Source: Anaplasma capra (GTDB taxonomy: Bacteria > Pseudomonadota > Alphaproteobacteria > Rickettsiales > Anaplasmataceae). From it: a DNA stretch of 64,000 bases. Position numbers and translations under genes: made by a program. Below, one piece after another: positions 26,119 to 35,442 of the stretch (its first letter is position 1; every line of letters begins with the position of its first letter). The DNA lies in contig NZ_JAOTBG010000002.1 of the NCBI RefSeq assembly GCF_025628805.1, forward strand, positions 18,875 through 82,874, given 5' to 3'. A model generated the notes under the pieces. The model searched no databases and was not told the DNA's origin. It was given only the letters and a program-made list of their open reading frames with translations.

Positions 26119-26964
26119 ATGAGTAGCGACGAAGTGAGGGAGAAGAAGGGCCATGGCTCTCCTTCGATAGCCAAGCTGTTCCCCAGCATGGTCACCATGT
26201 TGGGTTTGTGCTCGGGGCTTACCTCCATAAAATACACGTTTGCGGGGCAGTGGGAGCCAGCAGTGACGTTCATTGTCATAGCTGCGCTCATGGACGGTCT
26301 TGACGGCAGAGTGGCCAGGATGCTACACTCCGCCACTAACTTTGGTGCACAACTTGACTCTTTCGCTGACTTCTTAAGTTTTGGAGTCGCTCCAGCGTTC
26401 CTGCTGTATTTCTGGCTACTGTACAGTATGCGTGCAGTGGGGTGGATGCTCGTCATGATATTTGTGGTGTGCATGTCCATAAGGCTGGCAAGGTTCAACG
26501 TTTCGCTATACGACGAGGACGAGAGAGAGGATTGGAAAAAATTCTTCTTCGTCGGGGTACCGGCCCCCATAGGTGCTTTACTCTCATTGATTCCAGTCAT
26601 GCTCACCTTTTATGACGGTGATGTAACGTGGATATCAAGCAAGGTGTTGAACAAGAACACAGTTGCTGTGTACTTGGCCTTTGTTGCATTCCTTTCAGTA
26701 AGTAACATTCCAACCATCTCAGCCAAGCATCATAACATTCCCAGGCGATGGTTCTACATGTTGGTCACACTGCTAACCATACTCATGGTACTGGCAATCA
26801 CAAACCCGTGGGTCATGTTCCCTCTAATGGGCCTACTGTACCTTGTTTCAATACCCATAGGCAGCGCGTATTACGCGTACATAAATGCGCGCAGCACCGC
26901 GGCCAAAGCCATGAGGGCACGCAAGGCTGCTGCCGGAGTTGAGGGCGAGACCAAGAAAAAATAG
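26119..26964 (+). CDS. pssA: CDP-diacylglycerol-serine O-phosphatidyltransferase
   Basis: Integral membrane CDP-alcohol phosphatidyltransferase, 281 residues. The family motif is intact: DGLDGRVARMLHS, then FGAQLDSFADFLSFG, giving D-G-x2-A-R and G-x3-D-x3-D. Hydrophobic helices follow, and the C-terminus is short and basic (KAMRARKAAAGVEGETKKK). Supplies phosphatidylserine to Psd, encoded just upstream. Confidence 0.95.
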   Translation: MSSDEVREKKGHGSPSIAKLFPSMVTMLGLCSGLTSIKYTFAGQWEPAVTFIVIAALMDGLDGRVARMLHSATNFGAQLDSFADFLSFGVAPAFLLYFWLLYSMRAVGWMLVMIFVVCMSIRLARFNVSLYDEDEREDWKKFFFVGVPAPIGALLSLIPVMLTFYDGDVTWISSKVLNKNTVAVYLAFVAFLSVSNIPTISAKHHNIPRRWFYMLVTLLTILMVLAITNPWVMFPLMGLLYLVSIPIGSAYYAYINARSTAAKAMRARKAAAGVEGETKKK

Positions 26965-27099
26965 GCATGTAGCGCCCCTGTTACGCGGGCCAGTAGATCC
27001 GTGTTGCCTTGCGGCGCTTTATGTGCTAGCCTCAGTTCTCCGGTCATGGCGCTTTGAGCAAGGCGCTGGCAAATCGCTGGTACAACCTGTTGTTGGTAT

Positions 27100-28824
27100 A
27101 TGTCAGAAGTTCGTAATCTAGTGCTCGCCATAGCAACCTCTGTTGCTGTTACGGTGGGGTGGAAGTTTGTATATGAGAGGATGTTTGTTAAGGAGCCTCC
27201 TCGTCAGGAGATAACATCAGAGTCGCTGATTCCGGAGCTCGTCGACGTTGCTGAGTACAAGCCCAGAGCATATGCTATAGGTGCAGTACCCCGTGTTAGG
27301 CTAGGCAACGCCAACGTCCACGCCTCCATCGCGCTAAAAGGCGCTCTTGTGGATGATCTATCCCTAACCAAATACCGAGTGAGTACCGATAAGCGCTCAG
27401 AGAATGTGATTCTCATGTCTCCTGAGGGGACGGAGGGAGACTCAATAGTGGAGTTCGGGTGGATAGACCCTGGGCGCAGCATTAAGGTACCTGGTAAGGA
27501 CACACTGTGGAAGGTCGAAGAAGAAGGGTCAGAGTCTGCTGAAAACCGGCGCTTCACCTCCCTAAGCTGGGACAATGGAGAGGGAATAACCTTTAGGTTA
27601 AAGTTCTCCCTAGACAAGAGTTACATGTTTAGCGTCTCTCAAGAAATAGAGAACTCCACCAAGACAGAAGTGCGCCTGGCCCACTATGGAAGAATAAACA
27701 AGGCACACGCCTCAGATGGCAAGTCGTATTGGATATCCCATGAGGGAGCAATTGGAAGTTTTGGTCACGGTCTCCAGGAATGGACCTACAAGGACCTACA
27801 AAAAGGAGATGATGTAAAAGTAGTGAGCGCAGTTCATGAGGGCGATGGAAGCCATTGGATTGGGCTCGCGGATAAGTACTGGTTTGCAGCCCTCATACCT
27901 TCACCAACAGGTGGTGGCAAGTTGGCTTTTCGTGCTAAGCACGTTCCCAGAAGCGGCGCAGACCACTTTCAAGTGGATTTCAGTAGATCGTACGGCACCA
28001 TCCCGGCAGGCGGGAAGGCTACGGCAACAACCCGGCTCTTTGTAGGCGCGAAGGAGCTAGCTGCGCTGGACGGCTACCGGAAGGAGCTGAATATACCACT
28101 GTTCGATAAGGCCGTAGATTTCGGCATACTATACTTCATAACAAAGCCTGTATTTCTGCTGTTACAGTACTTTCACAAGGTAATCGGCAATTTCGGCCTA
28201 GCAATCGTAATGCTTACCATCTCAATAAAGCTGGTAGTTTTCCCTCTTTCTAGCAGATCGTATGTCTCGATGTTCAAGCTAAAAAAACTTCAGCCTGAAA
28301 TCTCTAGGATTAGGGAATTGTACAAGACCGACGACGCAAGAATCGGCAAGGAGATCGCATCGCTCTTCAGAAAACATGGCGTTAGCCCAATCTCTGGCTT
28401 CCTACCAATATTGGTGCAGATACCGGTGTTTTTCGCCTTGTACAAGGTTTTGTTCGTCACAATAGAGATGAGGCACGCCCCACTTTTTGCCTGGATACAG
28501 GATTTGTCAAGCCAGGACACTGCGAATCTATTAAATCTTTTTGGGCTCCTTAAGTTTGACCCCCCCGTATGCATAGGAGTGTTACCCATAATACTCGGCA
28601 TAACTATGGTGATACAGCAAAGGCTTAACCAGCAGGATCAGGCAGCTCAAGATCCTTACGGCATCATGAAGTTTTTGCCATATATCTTTGTTGTCGTATT
28701 TTCCTCCTTTCCCGCTGGGCTAGTCCTCTACTGGATTTGCAGCAACGTCATAACCATTCTGCAGCAACTGCTTGTACGTCGCCTAGTCTCTGGTAAAAGA
28801 GACCTTGTTAACAATTCTGCATAA
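27100..28824 (+). CDS. yidC: Membrane protein insertase YidC
   Basis: 574 residues, normal for the Gram-negative form. N-terminal membrane anchor (VLAIATSVAVTVGWKFVYER), a large periplasmic domain (about residues 40-340), then the five-helix conserved core starting at FGILYFITKPVFLLLQYFH. Core motifs KLVVFPLSSRSYVSMFKLKK, the arginine in KHGVSPISGFLPILVQIPVF and FPAGLVLYWICSNVITILQQ are clear. Inserts inner-membrane proteins alone or with Sec. Confidence 0.96.
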   Translation: MSEVRNLVLAIATSVAVTVGWKFVYERMFVKEPPRQEITSESLIPELVDVAEYKPRAYAIGAVPRVRLGNANVHASIALKGALVDDLSLTKYRVSTDKRSENVILMSPEGTEGDSIVEFGWIDPGRSIKVPGKDTLWKVEEEGSESAENRRFTSLSWDNGEGITFRLKFSLDKSYMFSVSQEIENSTKTEVRLAHYGRINKAHASDGKSYWISHEGAIGSFGHGLQEWTYKDLQKGDDVKVVSAVHEGDGSHWIGLADKYWFAALIPSPTGGGKLAFRAKHVPRSGADHFQVDFSRSYGTIPAGGKATATTRLFVGAKELAALDGYRKELNIPLFDKAVDFGILYFITKPVFLLLQYFHKVIGNFGLAIVMLTISIKLVVFPLSSRSYVSMFKLKKLQPEISRIRELYKTDDARIGKEIASLFRKHGVSPISGFLPILVQIPVFFALYKVLFVTIEMRHAPLFAWIQDLSSQDTANLLNLFGLLKFDPPVCIGVLPIILGITMVIQQRLNQQDQAAQDPYGIMKFLPYIFVVVFSSFPAGLVLYWICSNVITILQQLLVRRLVSGKRDLVNNSA

Positions 28825-28857
28825 GTATAAGTAGTGGTGGTCACATAGGGGGTTGGT

Positions 28858-29307
28858 ATGCACGGTAATTTGAGCGTCTTGATTGCTGTTGGGGATTTTT
28901 ACCCCGAGATATCCAAGCTAATGATAGATGGCGCGGTCGATGTGCTGAAATCCTATAAAGAAGCCTCCGTTCGGTATGAGATCATAACTGTACCTGGGTC
29001 ATTTGAGATTCCCACAGCAATCTCGTTCGCAATCATGAGTGACCGTGAGTGCTATGACGGCTATATAGCGCTCGGGTGTATTGTAAAAGGGGCAACGAAT
29101 CATCATAATGTTATCTCCAACTCCGTGTCGGCTTCTTTAGGAGAAATAGCAGTTCAGCATGCCGTGCCTCTGGGATTTGGCATCATAACTGCCGACAATA
29201 TGGAGCTTGCCATGGAAAGAGCTGACCCAAATGGTAAGAATGTTGGAGGAAGTGCGGCTACAGCTGTGTTAAGAATGATAGAGTTGTATAAGAGGTTTCT
29301 GGGGTAA
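28858..29307 (+). CDS. ribH: 6,7-dimethyl-8-ribityllumazine synthase
   Basis: Penultimate step of riboflavin synthesis, 149 residues. Visible are IAVGDFYPEISKLMIDGA, VPGSFEIPTAI and ALGCIVKGATNHHNVISNSV, with the catalytic His after the K-G-A-T segment, and FGIITADNMELAMERAD. It precedes nusB by 6 bp, the common ribH-nusB pairing of proteobacteria. ATG preceded by GGGGGTTGGT. Confidence 0.95.
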   Translation: MHGNLSVLIAVGDFYPEISKLMIDGAVDVLKSYKEASVRYEIITVPGSFEIPTAISFAIMSDRECYDGYIALGCIVKGATNHHNVISNSVSASLGEIAVQHAVPLGFGIITADNMELAMERADPNGKNVGGSAATAVLRMIELYKRFLG

Positions 29308-29313
29308 ATCCAT

Positions 29314-29844
29314 ATGGAGGCGGATAGTAGCGGACATGACAGCCTACCTTGGTACTCTGGTAAAACCACAGCTAGGTTTCTTGCGGTTCAGGGAGCATAC
29401 TCTATGATGTTTTCCTCCTATTCAGTGGAGGATCTAGGCGAGCTGTTGGAACATCTATGTGAAATGCGCGACGTGTTGGGCTTGGCAGGTAGAGTAGACA
29501 AGAAGCTGCTGACCAAAATTCTTGAGTCTATGCTAGCCAGACATTCTGAAATTGATGCCAAGATTGCAGGGTATATTAGCGAAAAGTGGGCTATGGACAG
29601 GATAAATCTCGTCAGCCTATCTGTAATGAGGACAGGAGTGTGCGAGCTTTTATGCTGTAATACCAGTGAAAGCATCATCATAAATGAGTACGTAGACATT
29701 GCGTCTTACACGCTTGAAGATGCAGAAGTCGATTTCGTTAATGCCGTACTAAACAAAGCAAAGTTGGCACGTCTCGAACACAATGCAGAAATGGAAGCCC
29801 AGCTCCAACAAAGTTGCGCTACCGTCAAAAAGTTGTTAGTTTAA
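29314..29844 (+). CDS. nusB: Transcription antitermination protein NusB
   Basis: 176 residues, all-helical. The family opening (TTARFLAVQGAYSMMF here) and the C-terminal block SIIINEYVDIASYTLEDAEVDFVNAVLNKAK are typical. Binds boxA RNA with NusE and supports rRNA antitermination, in which SuhB also acts in E. coli. The N-terminus carries about 18 extra residues before the family start. Paired with ribH. Confidence 0.93.
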   Translation: MEADSSGHDSLPWYSGKTTARFLAVQGAYSMMFSSYSVEDLGELLEHLCEMRDVLGLAGRVDKKLLTKILESMLARHSEIDAKIAGYISEKWAMDRINLVSLSVMRTGVCELLCCNTSESIIINEYVDIASYTLEDAEVDFVNAVLNKAKLARLEHNAEMEAQLQQSCATVKKLLV

Positions 29845-29869
29845 CACCGTAGCATAAGGGTGTAGCCAA

Positions 29870-32740
29870 GTGGTATCTGATGGGGTAATAAGCATCCGGG
29901 GAGCTAGGCAACACAACCTTAAGAACGTAGATTTAGACCTCCCCAAAAATAAGCTTATAGTAGTCACTGGAGTTAGTGGATCGGGTAAGTCCAGTTTGGC
30001 GTTTGACACTCTGTACGCAGAGGGACAGCGCAGATACGTGGAGAGCCTCTCTCCATATGCAAGGCAGTTCTTGAATTTACATGCCAAACCAGACGTTGAC
30101 CATATCGATGGGTTGCTACCAGCAATATCCATGAGCCAAAAGCACGTACACAAGAACCCGAGGTCCACTGTTTCCACAGTAACCGAAATCCATGACTATC
30201 TGCGCCTGATGTATGCCAGAATTGGCGTGCCATATTCCCCAGCCACTGGTGCTCCTATATCAAGGTCATCCGCATCAAAAATAGCCCGAGAGATTGCAAG
30301 CTTACCAGTGGGCACCAAACTGCATATCTTGGGTCCGGTAGCCCGGAAAAAAAAGGGCGAACACATGAAAAAGATCGCCGAAATGAGAAAGCTCGGCTAC
30401 GCTCGCGTTAAGATTGACAATCAAGTTCACGACATAAATGAGATACCGCAGTTGGAGCAAAATGGGACGTACAAAATTTGTGCAGTGGTTGACCGGCTGG
30501 TTATCACCCAAGAACAGTCAAACAGGATACCAAACAGCGTGGAAAACGCGCTGCTGGTAGGTGGAGGCGTAATGCACGTCGAGATAGTGTCTTTACCTCC
30601 TGACTATGACGCACAGGAATATCGTTCTGGGCAGACTCTGGTGTTCTCAGAGCATTTTATCTGCCCGGAAAGTGGTTTTAATGTAGGAGAGCTAGAACCG
30701 CGACTGTTCTCATTTAACACAGTTTACGGGGCATGCAAGCACTGTCTGGGCGTAGGTAGAAACCACGCAATAGACGTCAATCTAATTGTTCCCAATACGG
30801 AACTATCAATACTTGAAGGAGCAATTGATCCTGCAGGCCCAGTGAAGTTGCCATACTCCGCCTATCATGGATCTAGTTTTGCCCATCAGTGCGCACATGA
30901 AATCGCTACTATATCAAAAAAGCATAACATCGACATTTCAATACCGTGGTGCAAGATGGACACGGAACTTCGCAATATAGTCCTGTTTGGCAACAAAGAA
31001 GGAGTAATACACCCCGAAACACTAAAACCCTCAGGTAGTAGGGGTGTGCTTGGTCTACTTAGTGAAAACGGCAATATAGTTGCTGAAAAGATCGCCGAAC
31101 GGTATTCCGTTTCTAGTACGTGTCCGTATTGCGAAGGCTTTCGGCTGTCTCAGGAGGCGCTATCAGTAAAAATAGACAACAAGCACATTGGAGAGGTGTG
31201 CACATTCTCGGTAGATGAGGCAATAGCATGGTGTGATGCTCTACCGAGTAAGCTCTCTGAGTATGACAACACGGTTTGCGCAAAGCTGCTACAGGAGGTA
31301 ATAAAGCGGCTAAAGTTTCTCAGTAATGTGGGGCTCGGTTATCTAACTTTAGGCCGTGAATCCAGAACGCTCTCTGGTGGAGAAAGCCAAAGAGTGAAAT
31401 TGGCATCACAAATTGGATCAGGGCTCACTGGGGTCCTGTACGTGCTTGATGAACCGTCTATAGGGCTACATCAGCGCGACAATGCGCTGCTAATCAATAC
31501 TCTAAAAAATCTGAGGGATATGGGTAACACCGTGGTAGTCATTGAACATGATGGTGAGACAATGTTGAACGCAGACTACGTGGTGGACGTAGGCCCCGGG
31601 GCCGGCACTAATGGAGGGGAAATAGTTGCCCAAGGTTCTCCGCAGGACATAGCAGCAAGTAGCAGAAGTGTGACTGGCAAGTACCTGAGTGGTAGAATGC
31701 GCATAGATGCCGTCAAGGAGAAGAAACTTTTCACTAGCTGGATAGAAATCATAGGAGCACACAAAAACAATCTCCAAAATGTGTGCGTAAAAATTCCTAT
31801 TGGAGGTTTTACTTGCGTCACGGGGGTTTCTGGTAGTGGAAAGTCAAGCCTAATTTGGGACACGCTTTACAAGTACGCGCAGCATAAAGTTGGCGGAGGG
31901 CCCGCAAGACCGGATACAGCGGAGTGCGACGCCATTCTCGGTTTGGAAGACATAAATGAAGTAATAGAAATAGATCAATCCCCAATAGGTAGAACCCCGG
32001 CGTCAAATCCGGCAACTTATGTGGGGCTATTTTCACATATACGCGCATGGTTTGCTGGGCTTCCCCTGGCGAAGTCGCGTGGATATACCATGGGCAGATT
32101 TTCTTTCAACACCAAGGGTGGAAGATGCGAAGCATGCAAGGGGGATGGCCATATCAGGATTGAAATGCACTTCTTACCGGAAATGTATGCAAAATGTGAA
32201 GAGTGCCGCGGGCTGAGATACAACCGAGAAACACTCGATGTTACCTACAAAGGCAAATCCATTGCTGATGTTCTCAATATGACAGTAGACGAAGCTCTAG
32301 AGTGCTTCAGCGCAATTCCATTGATCAGAGAAAAGCTAGAATCCCTGCACAATGTAGGCATGGGGTATGTACAAATAGGACAATCTTCCACAACGCTCTC
32401 TGGTGGAGAGTCACAAAGGGTTAAGCTTTCTAGGGAATTGTCAAAACGCTCAACCGGAAGAACGCTGTATATTCTCGATGAGCCAACCACCGGATTACAT
32501 ATCTCAGACGTGAAAAACCTGCTGCACATCCTACATGCGCTGGCCAAACTAGGAAATACTGTCGTGGTAATTGAGCACAACCTGCACGTGGTGAAAACTG
32601 CAGATTACATAATAGATATAGGCCCAGAAGGTGGCGATAAAGGAGGAAGGGTAGTTGCATGCGGCCCCCCGGAAGAGCTGATACAACATCCAGATAGCGT
32701 AACAGCACAATACCTTGCACCATATCTACAACATTCCTGA
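29870..32740 (+). CDS. uvrA: Excinuclease ABC subunit A
   Basis: DNA damage recognition ATPase of nucleotide excision repair, 956 residues. Two ABC ATPase modules: Walker A GVSGSGKSSLAFDTL near residue 35 and GVSGSGKSSLIWDTL in the second half; signatures LSGGESQRVKLA and LSGGESQRVKLS. Zinc modules include CPYCEGFRL and the C-terminal CEACKGDGHIRIEMHFL...CEECRG. The only consistent start is GTG at 29870 (VSDGVISIRGARQHNLKNV), since no in-frame ATG precedes the family sequence; AAGGGTG lies 6-12 bp upstream. Confidence 0.97.
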   Translation: MVSDGVISIRGARQHNLKNVDLDLPKNKLIVVTGVSGSGKSSLAFDTLYAEGQRRYVESLSPYARQFLNLHAKPDVDHIDGLLPAISMSQKHVHKNPRSTVSTVTEIHDYLRLMYARIGVPYSPATGAPISRSSASKIAREIASLPVGTKLHILGPVARKKKGEHMKKIAEMRKLGYARVKIDNQVHDINEIPQLEQNGTYKICAVVDRLVITQEQSNRIPNSVENALLVGGGVMHVEIVSLPPDYDAQEYRSGQTLVFSEHFICPESGFNVGELEPRLFSFNTVYGACKHCLGVGRNHAIDVNLIVPNTELSILEGAIDPAGPVKLPYSAYHGSSFAHQCAHEIATISKKHNIDISIPWCKMDTELRNIVLFGNKEGVIHPETLKPSGSRGVLGLLSENGNIVAEKIAERYSVSSTCPYCEGFRLSQEALSVKIDNKHIGEVCTFSVDEAIAWCDALPSKLSEYDNTVCAKLLQEVIKRLKFLSNVGLGYLTLGRESRTLSGGESQRVKLASQIGSGLTGVLYVLDEPSIGLHQRDNALLINTLKNLRDMGNTVVVIEHDGETMLNADYVVDVGPGAGTNGGEIVAQGSPQDIAASSRSVTGKYLSGRMRIDAVKEKKLFTSWIEIIGAHKNNLQNVCVKIPIGGFTCVTGVSGSGKSSLIWDTLYKYAQHKVGGGPARPDTAECDAILGLEDINEVIEIDQSPIGRTPASNPATYVGLFSHIRAWFAGLPLAKSRGYTMGRFSFNTKGGRCEACKGDGHIRIEMHFLPEMYAKCEECRGLRYNRETLDVTYKGKSIADVLNMTVDEALECFSAIPLIREKLESLHNVGMGYVQIGQSSTTLSGGESQRVKLSRELSKRSTGRTLYILDEPTTGLHISDVKNLLHILHALAKLGNTVVVIEHNLHVVKTADYIIDIGPEGGDKGGRVVACGPPEELIQHPDSVTAQYLAPYLQHS

Positions 32741-32916
32741 GCTCGCGCCCTCGCCGCACGTGGTGTGAATTTTCACCCTCCGAATCGTAAGCGCGATTGT
32801 TGGCACCGAACAACTGTGTCAAACAACGTGGATGGGTACGAGCGCGGCACTGCCTGTATTTTGGTGTAATCGTGTTTTAATTCGACTCCCTTTTCCAATG
32901 CCAAAACCATTGCAAA

Positions 32917-32945
32917 TTGACATGCAGTAGGAAATTTGCGAGAAT
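32917..32945 (+). promoter_or_regulatory. Sigma-70-like promoter for nuoABC
   Basis: A perfect -35 TTGACA (32917-32922), 17-bp spacer and GAGAAT (32940-32945). Initiation would be near 32952, too close to the ATG at 32955 for a ribosome site but well placed for the ATG at 32979. This argues for the downstream start of nuoA. Confidence 0.5.
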
Positions 32946-32978
32946 CAGCCTGGTATGTCCCGTAGCTGCGTAGGTGTC

Positions 32979-33344
32979 ATGGTAGGCATGGGTGGGTATT
33001 CCTCAATACTGCTGTTCGTCATGCTCGCTGCCATGGTGTCCTCAGCGTTCGCTGTGCTGCCTGTGTTTCTCGCAAGAAAGAAGGACAGCGCCGGCAAGTT
33101 GTCTTCGTATGAGTGCGGATTTGACCAGGGCTCCGCACCCGAGTCCTCCACGTTTGACATAAAATTCTGCGTGGTAGCGATTTTGTTCGTAGTGTTCGAT
33201 ATAGAAGTTGCATTCCTGTTCCCCTGGGCAGTGTGTCTGGGAACGATAGGCGCATTTGGGTTCTGGTCTATGGTGTGCTTCATGTTGATACTGACCGTGG
33301 GGTTTATATACGAGTGGGGCTTAGGTGCCCTAGAATGGGAGTAG
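32979..33344 (+). CDS. nuoA: NADH-quinone oxidoreductase subunit A
   Basis: Small membrane subunit of respiratory complex I, about 121 residues with three hydrophobic segments. The conserved loop [20 protein letters not shown] and [16 protein letters not shown] are diagnostic. Three ATGs are possible (32955, 32979, 32988); 32979 is chosen because a good promoter ends at 32945 and the length then matches alphaproteobacterial NuoA. Heads a nuoABC cluster. Confidence 0.93.
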   Translation: MVGMGGYSSILLFVMLAAMVSSAFAVLPVFLARKKDSAGKLSSYECGFDQGSAPESSTFDIKFCVVAILFVVFDIEVAFLFPWAVCLGTIGAFGFWSMVCFMLILTVGFIYEWGLGALEWE

Positions 33345-33352
33345 AAAAGCCT

Positions 33353-33880
33353 ATGACAGATCAGCAGAATCAAGTGTTGGAACAGGAGTTATGGCAGGGC
33401 TACAAAGATAAGGGCTTTGTGGTCACCAAGTTCTCCGATCTAGTCGATAACGTAGTAAAATGGTCCCGTAGTGGCTCGTTATGGCCCATGACGTTTGGCC
33501 TTGCCTGCTGCGCAGTTGAGATGATGCACACAGCAGCCAGTAGGTACGATCTGGACAGATACGGGGTTATGTTCAGAGCTAGCCCTAGACAAGCGGACGT
33601 CATGATTGTGGCTGGAACTCTAACTAACAAAATGGCACCTGCGCTGCGCAGAGTGTACGACCAGATGGCAGAACCTAAGTATGTTATATCCATGGGGAGT
33701 TGCGCCAACGGCGGCGGATATTACCATTACTCATACTCAGTCGTGCGGGGGTGTGACCGTATAGTGCCTGTAGACATCTACGTGCCTGGGTGCCCACCAA
33801 CCGCGGAGGCTCTACTCTACGGGATTTTGTGCCTACAACAGAAAATAATTCGGGGTAATTCTGGAGTAAGAGGAGTATAG
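33353..33880 (+). CDS. nuoB: NADH-quinone oxidoreductase subunit B
   Basis: Carries the N2 iron-sulfur cluster at the end of the peripheral arm of complex I. 175 residues from [11 protein letters not shown]. Cluster ligands lie in [32 protein letters not shown] and [14 protein letters not shown]. The ATG at 33353 follows GGAGTAGAAAAGCCT, just after the nuoA stop; an ATG at 33335 overlapping nuoA is an alternative. Confidence 0.96.
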   Translation: MTDQQNQVLEQELWQGYKDKGFVVTKFSDLVDNVVKWSRSGSLWPMTFGLACCAVEMMHTAASRYDLDRYGVMFRASPRQADVMIVAGTLTNKMAPALRRVYDQMAEPKYVISMGSCANGGGYYHYSYSVVRGCDRIVPVDIYVPGCPPTAEALLYGILCLQQKIIRGNSGVRGV

Positions 33881-33883
33881 ACC

Positions 33884-34447
33884 GTGTCACAAAACATGGA
33901 GCACGTAAGGAAACATGTGAATAAGATCCTCAAAAGGGAAGTGAGGATCAGGGACGACGGAATACTAGAGTGCCTGCTAACTGCAAAAGATTTGAGCGGA
34001 TGTTTGACTAAGTTGCGGGACGACGAAAAGAGCAAATTCAGAGTTTTGACTGATATATTTGCTGTAGACTACCAGGCTCGCAAAATCAGGTTCGAGGTTC
34101 TATACATGCTACTGAGCCTGGAATTCAACGTCAGAATGTGCTGCAAGGTGCCGTTGCCGGAAGGGGACAGCGTCCCCTCTGTTACCCCAATATTTGGAGC
34201 TGCTGGGTGGTTTGAACGCGAAGTATTTGACATGTACGGCATCCTGTTCGAAGGACACAAAGACCTACGGAGGATCTTGACCGACTACGGCTTCAGTGGC
34301 CACCCCATGCTCAAGGATTTTCCACTTACCGGATACGACGAAGTTAGGTACGATCTCCACAAAAAACAGGTAGTATATCAGCCAGTTGACCTTCAGCAGG
34401 ACTTTCGCAATTTTGATGCTATATCACCGTGGAAGGGTAACAAATAG
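33884..34447 (+). CDS. nuoC: NADH-quinone oxidoreductase subunit C
   Basis: Peripheral-arm subunit (30 kDa family), 187 residues. The family signature is FEREVFDMYGILFEGHKDLR followed by RILTDYGFSGHPMLKDFPLT. Starts at a GTG (33884) three bases after nuoB; an ATG lies four codons downstream. nuoD, the usual next gene, is absent: surE follows after about 200 bp, so the complex I genes are split in this genome. Confidence 0.93.
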   Translation: MSQNMEHVRKHVNKILKREVRIRDDGILECLLTAKDLSGCLTKLRDDEKSKFRVLTDIFAVDYQARKIRFEVLYMLLSLEFNVRMCCKVPLPEGDSVPSVTPIFGAAGWFEREVFDMYGILFEGHKDLRRILTDYGFSGHPMLKDFPLTGYDEVRYDLHKKQVVYQPVDLQQDFRNFDAISPWKGNK

Positions 34448-34466
34448 CATAGCGCGCAGTATCTGT

Positions 34467-34526
34467 GTTTGGCCGTGCAGAGGCTGTAGCTCTTTGGCAC
34501 AGGGCCCCAAACCGCAGGCTTTTTAT
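34467..34526 (+). terminator. Possible terminator or structured RNA after nuoC
   Basis: GTTTGG (34467-34472) pairs with CCAAAC (34507-34512), with an inner GTGC/GCAC pairing (34475-34478 with 34497-34500). A CTTTTTATTT run follows eight bases later. The gap before the T-run makes this weaker than a classic terminator. Confidence 0.3.
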
Positions 34527-34623
34527 TTCCGGTGGATTGTCCGGAATGCCTCCCACACCCCAAACTGCCAGCCCCAAGCACATAAGTGGGAGTTGTGCCT
34601 TGAGATGATTTGTGTTAGGCTGC

Positions 34624-34635
34624 GGGGGGGGGGGG
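34624..34635 (+). repeat. Homopolymeric G12 tract just before surE
   Basis: Twelve consecutive G lie between an ATG at 34605 and the likely TTG start of surE at 34657. With 12 G the ATG frame stops at 34653-34655; with 11 or 14 it would run into surE. See the finding on possible phase variation. Confidence 0.9.
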
Positions 34636-34656
34636 AGCTTCTGCTGTGGAGATAGA

Positions 34657-35442
34657 TTGAGGGTATTGCTAACCAACGATGACGGCTTTGATGCCTGGGG
34701 TATGCGGATATTGAGAGAGATTGCTTATGAGTGTTTCTCTGAAGTTTGGGTCTCAGCACCTTCGTGCGACCGTAGCTCAGCAGGCGGTGCAGTTAGCGTC
34801 AGCAAGAAAGTCGCAGTTCATGTGGTGGACAAGAAAGAATGCAGAGTTGCAGGCACTCCGGTTGATAGTGTTTTGATGGGAGTACACAGAATGATTGCGG
34901 GCACGGGGGCAAAACCCGACCTCGTAATATCGGGAATCAACTGCGGAGCAAATGTTGGCCGGCATGTTCTAAGCTCTGGCACCATTGGTGCCGCTCTTGC
35001 AACCTCTGCCTTGGGTATTCCGTCGATCGCAGTGAGCCAAGAGTATGGATGCGAGCGCAACTGCGTGCGCTGTGAAGACTGGAAACACTCCAGAAAGTAT
35101 TTGGGGGGCACACTAAGGCAGCTCTTGAACAGCCCCGAAAAATCGTGGCAAGGAAAGTGTATCATGAGCATCAACATTCCACACCGGGAACGGGATGTGA
35201 AGGGCATCGCGTTCTCCGCATGTGGTGGTACCGTGTCGGCATCATCTTTTTGCATCGAAGAATTAACAGATGTGGAAAACAGAGAGGGCCTCACAATACA
35301 GTATTTCATGCGCGGCCTCACAAGTGGCAGCAGCCAGGCAGGTGACGACGCCTCGCTCCTCGCGCAGGGATACATTGTTGTGACCCCGTTGGGGTGCAAC
35401 ATAACCTGCTATGATACCCTGAATAAGTTTCAGCTACAGTGA
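34657..35442 (+). CDS. surE: 5'/3'-nucleotidase SurE
   Basis: Survival-protein phosphatase acting on nucleoside monophosphates, about 261 residues. The metal-binding N-terminus LRVLLTNDDGFDAWGMRIL and the loops SAGGAVSVSK and LVISGINCGANVGRHVLSSG are clear. The family starts exactly at residue L of LRVLLTND, encoded by TTG at 34657, with GTGGAGA at 34645-34651 as ribosome site. A GTG at 34612 in the same frame would add 15 residues through the G12 tract. Ends with TGATG, sharing its A with the next ATG. Confidence 0.92.
   Translation: MRVLLTNDDGFDAWGMRILREIAYECFSEVWVSAPSCDRSSAGGAVSVSKKVAVHVVDKKECRVAGTPVDSVLMGVHRMIAGTGAKPDLVISGINCGANVGRHVLSSGTIGAALATSALGIPSIAVSQEYGCERNCVRCEDWKHSRKYLGGTLRQLLNSPEKSWQGKCIMSINIPHRERDVKGIAFSACGGTVSASSFCIEELTDVENREGLTIQYFMRGLTSGSSQAGDDASLLAQGYIVVTPLGCNITCYDTLNKFQLQ

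Noticed and set aside
29856-29875. tRNA-like start (GGGTGTAGCCAAGTGGT) before uvrA
   Set aside because: No anticodon arm or acceptor partner follows; the bases are the uvrA ribosome site and start.
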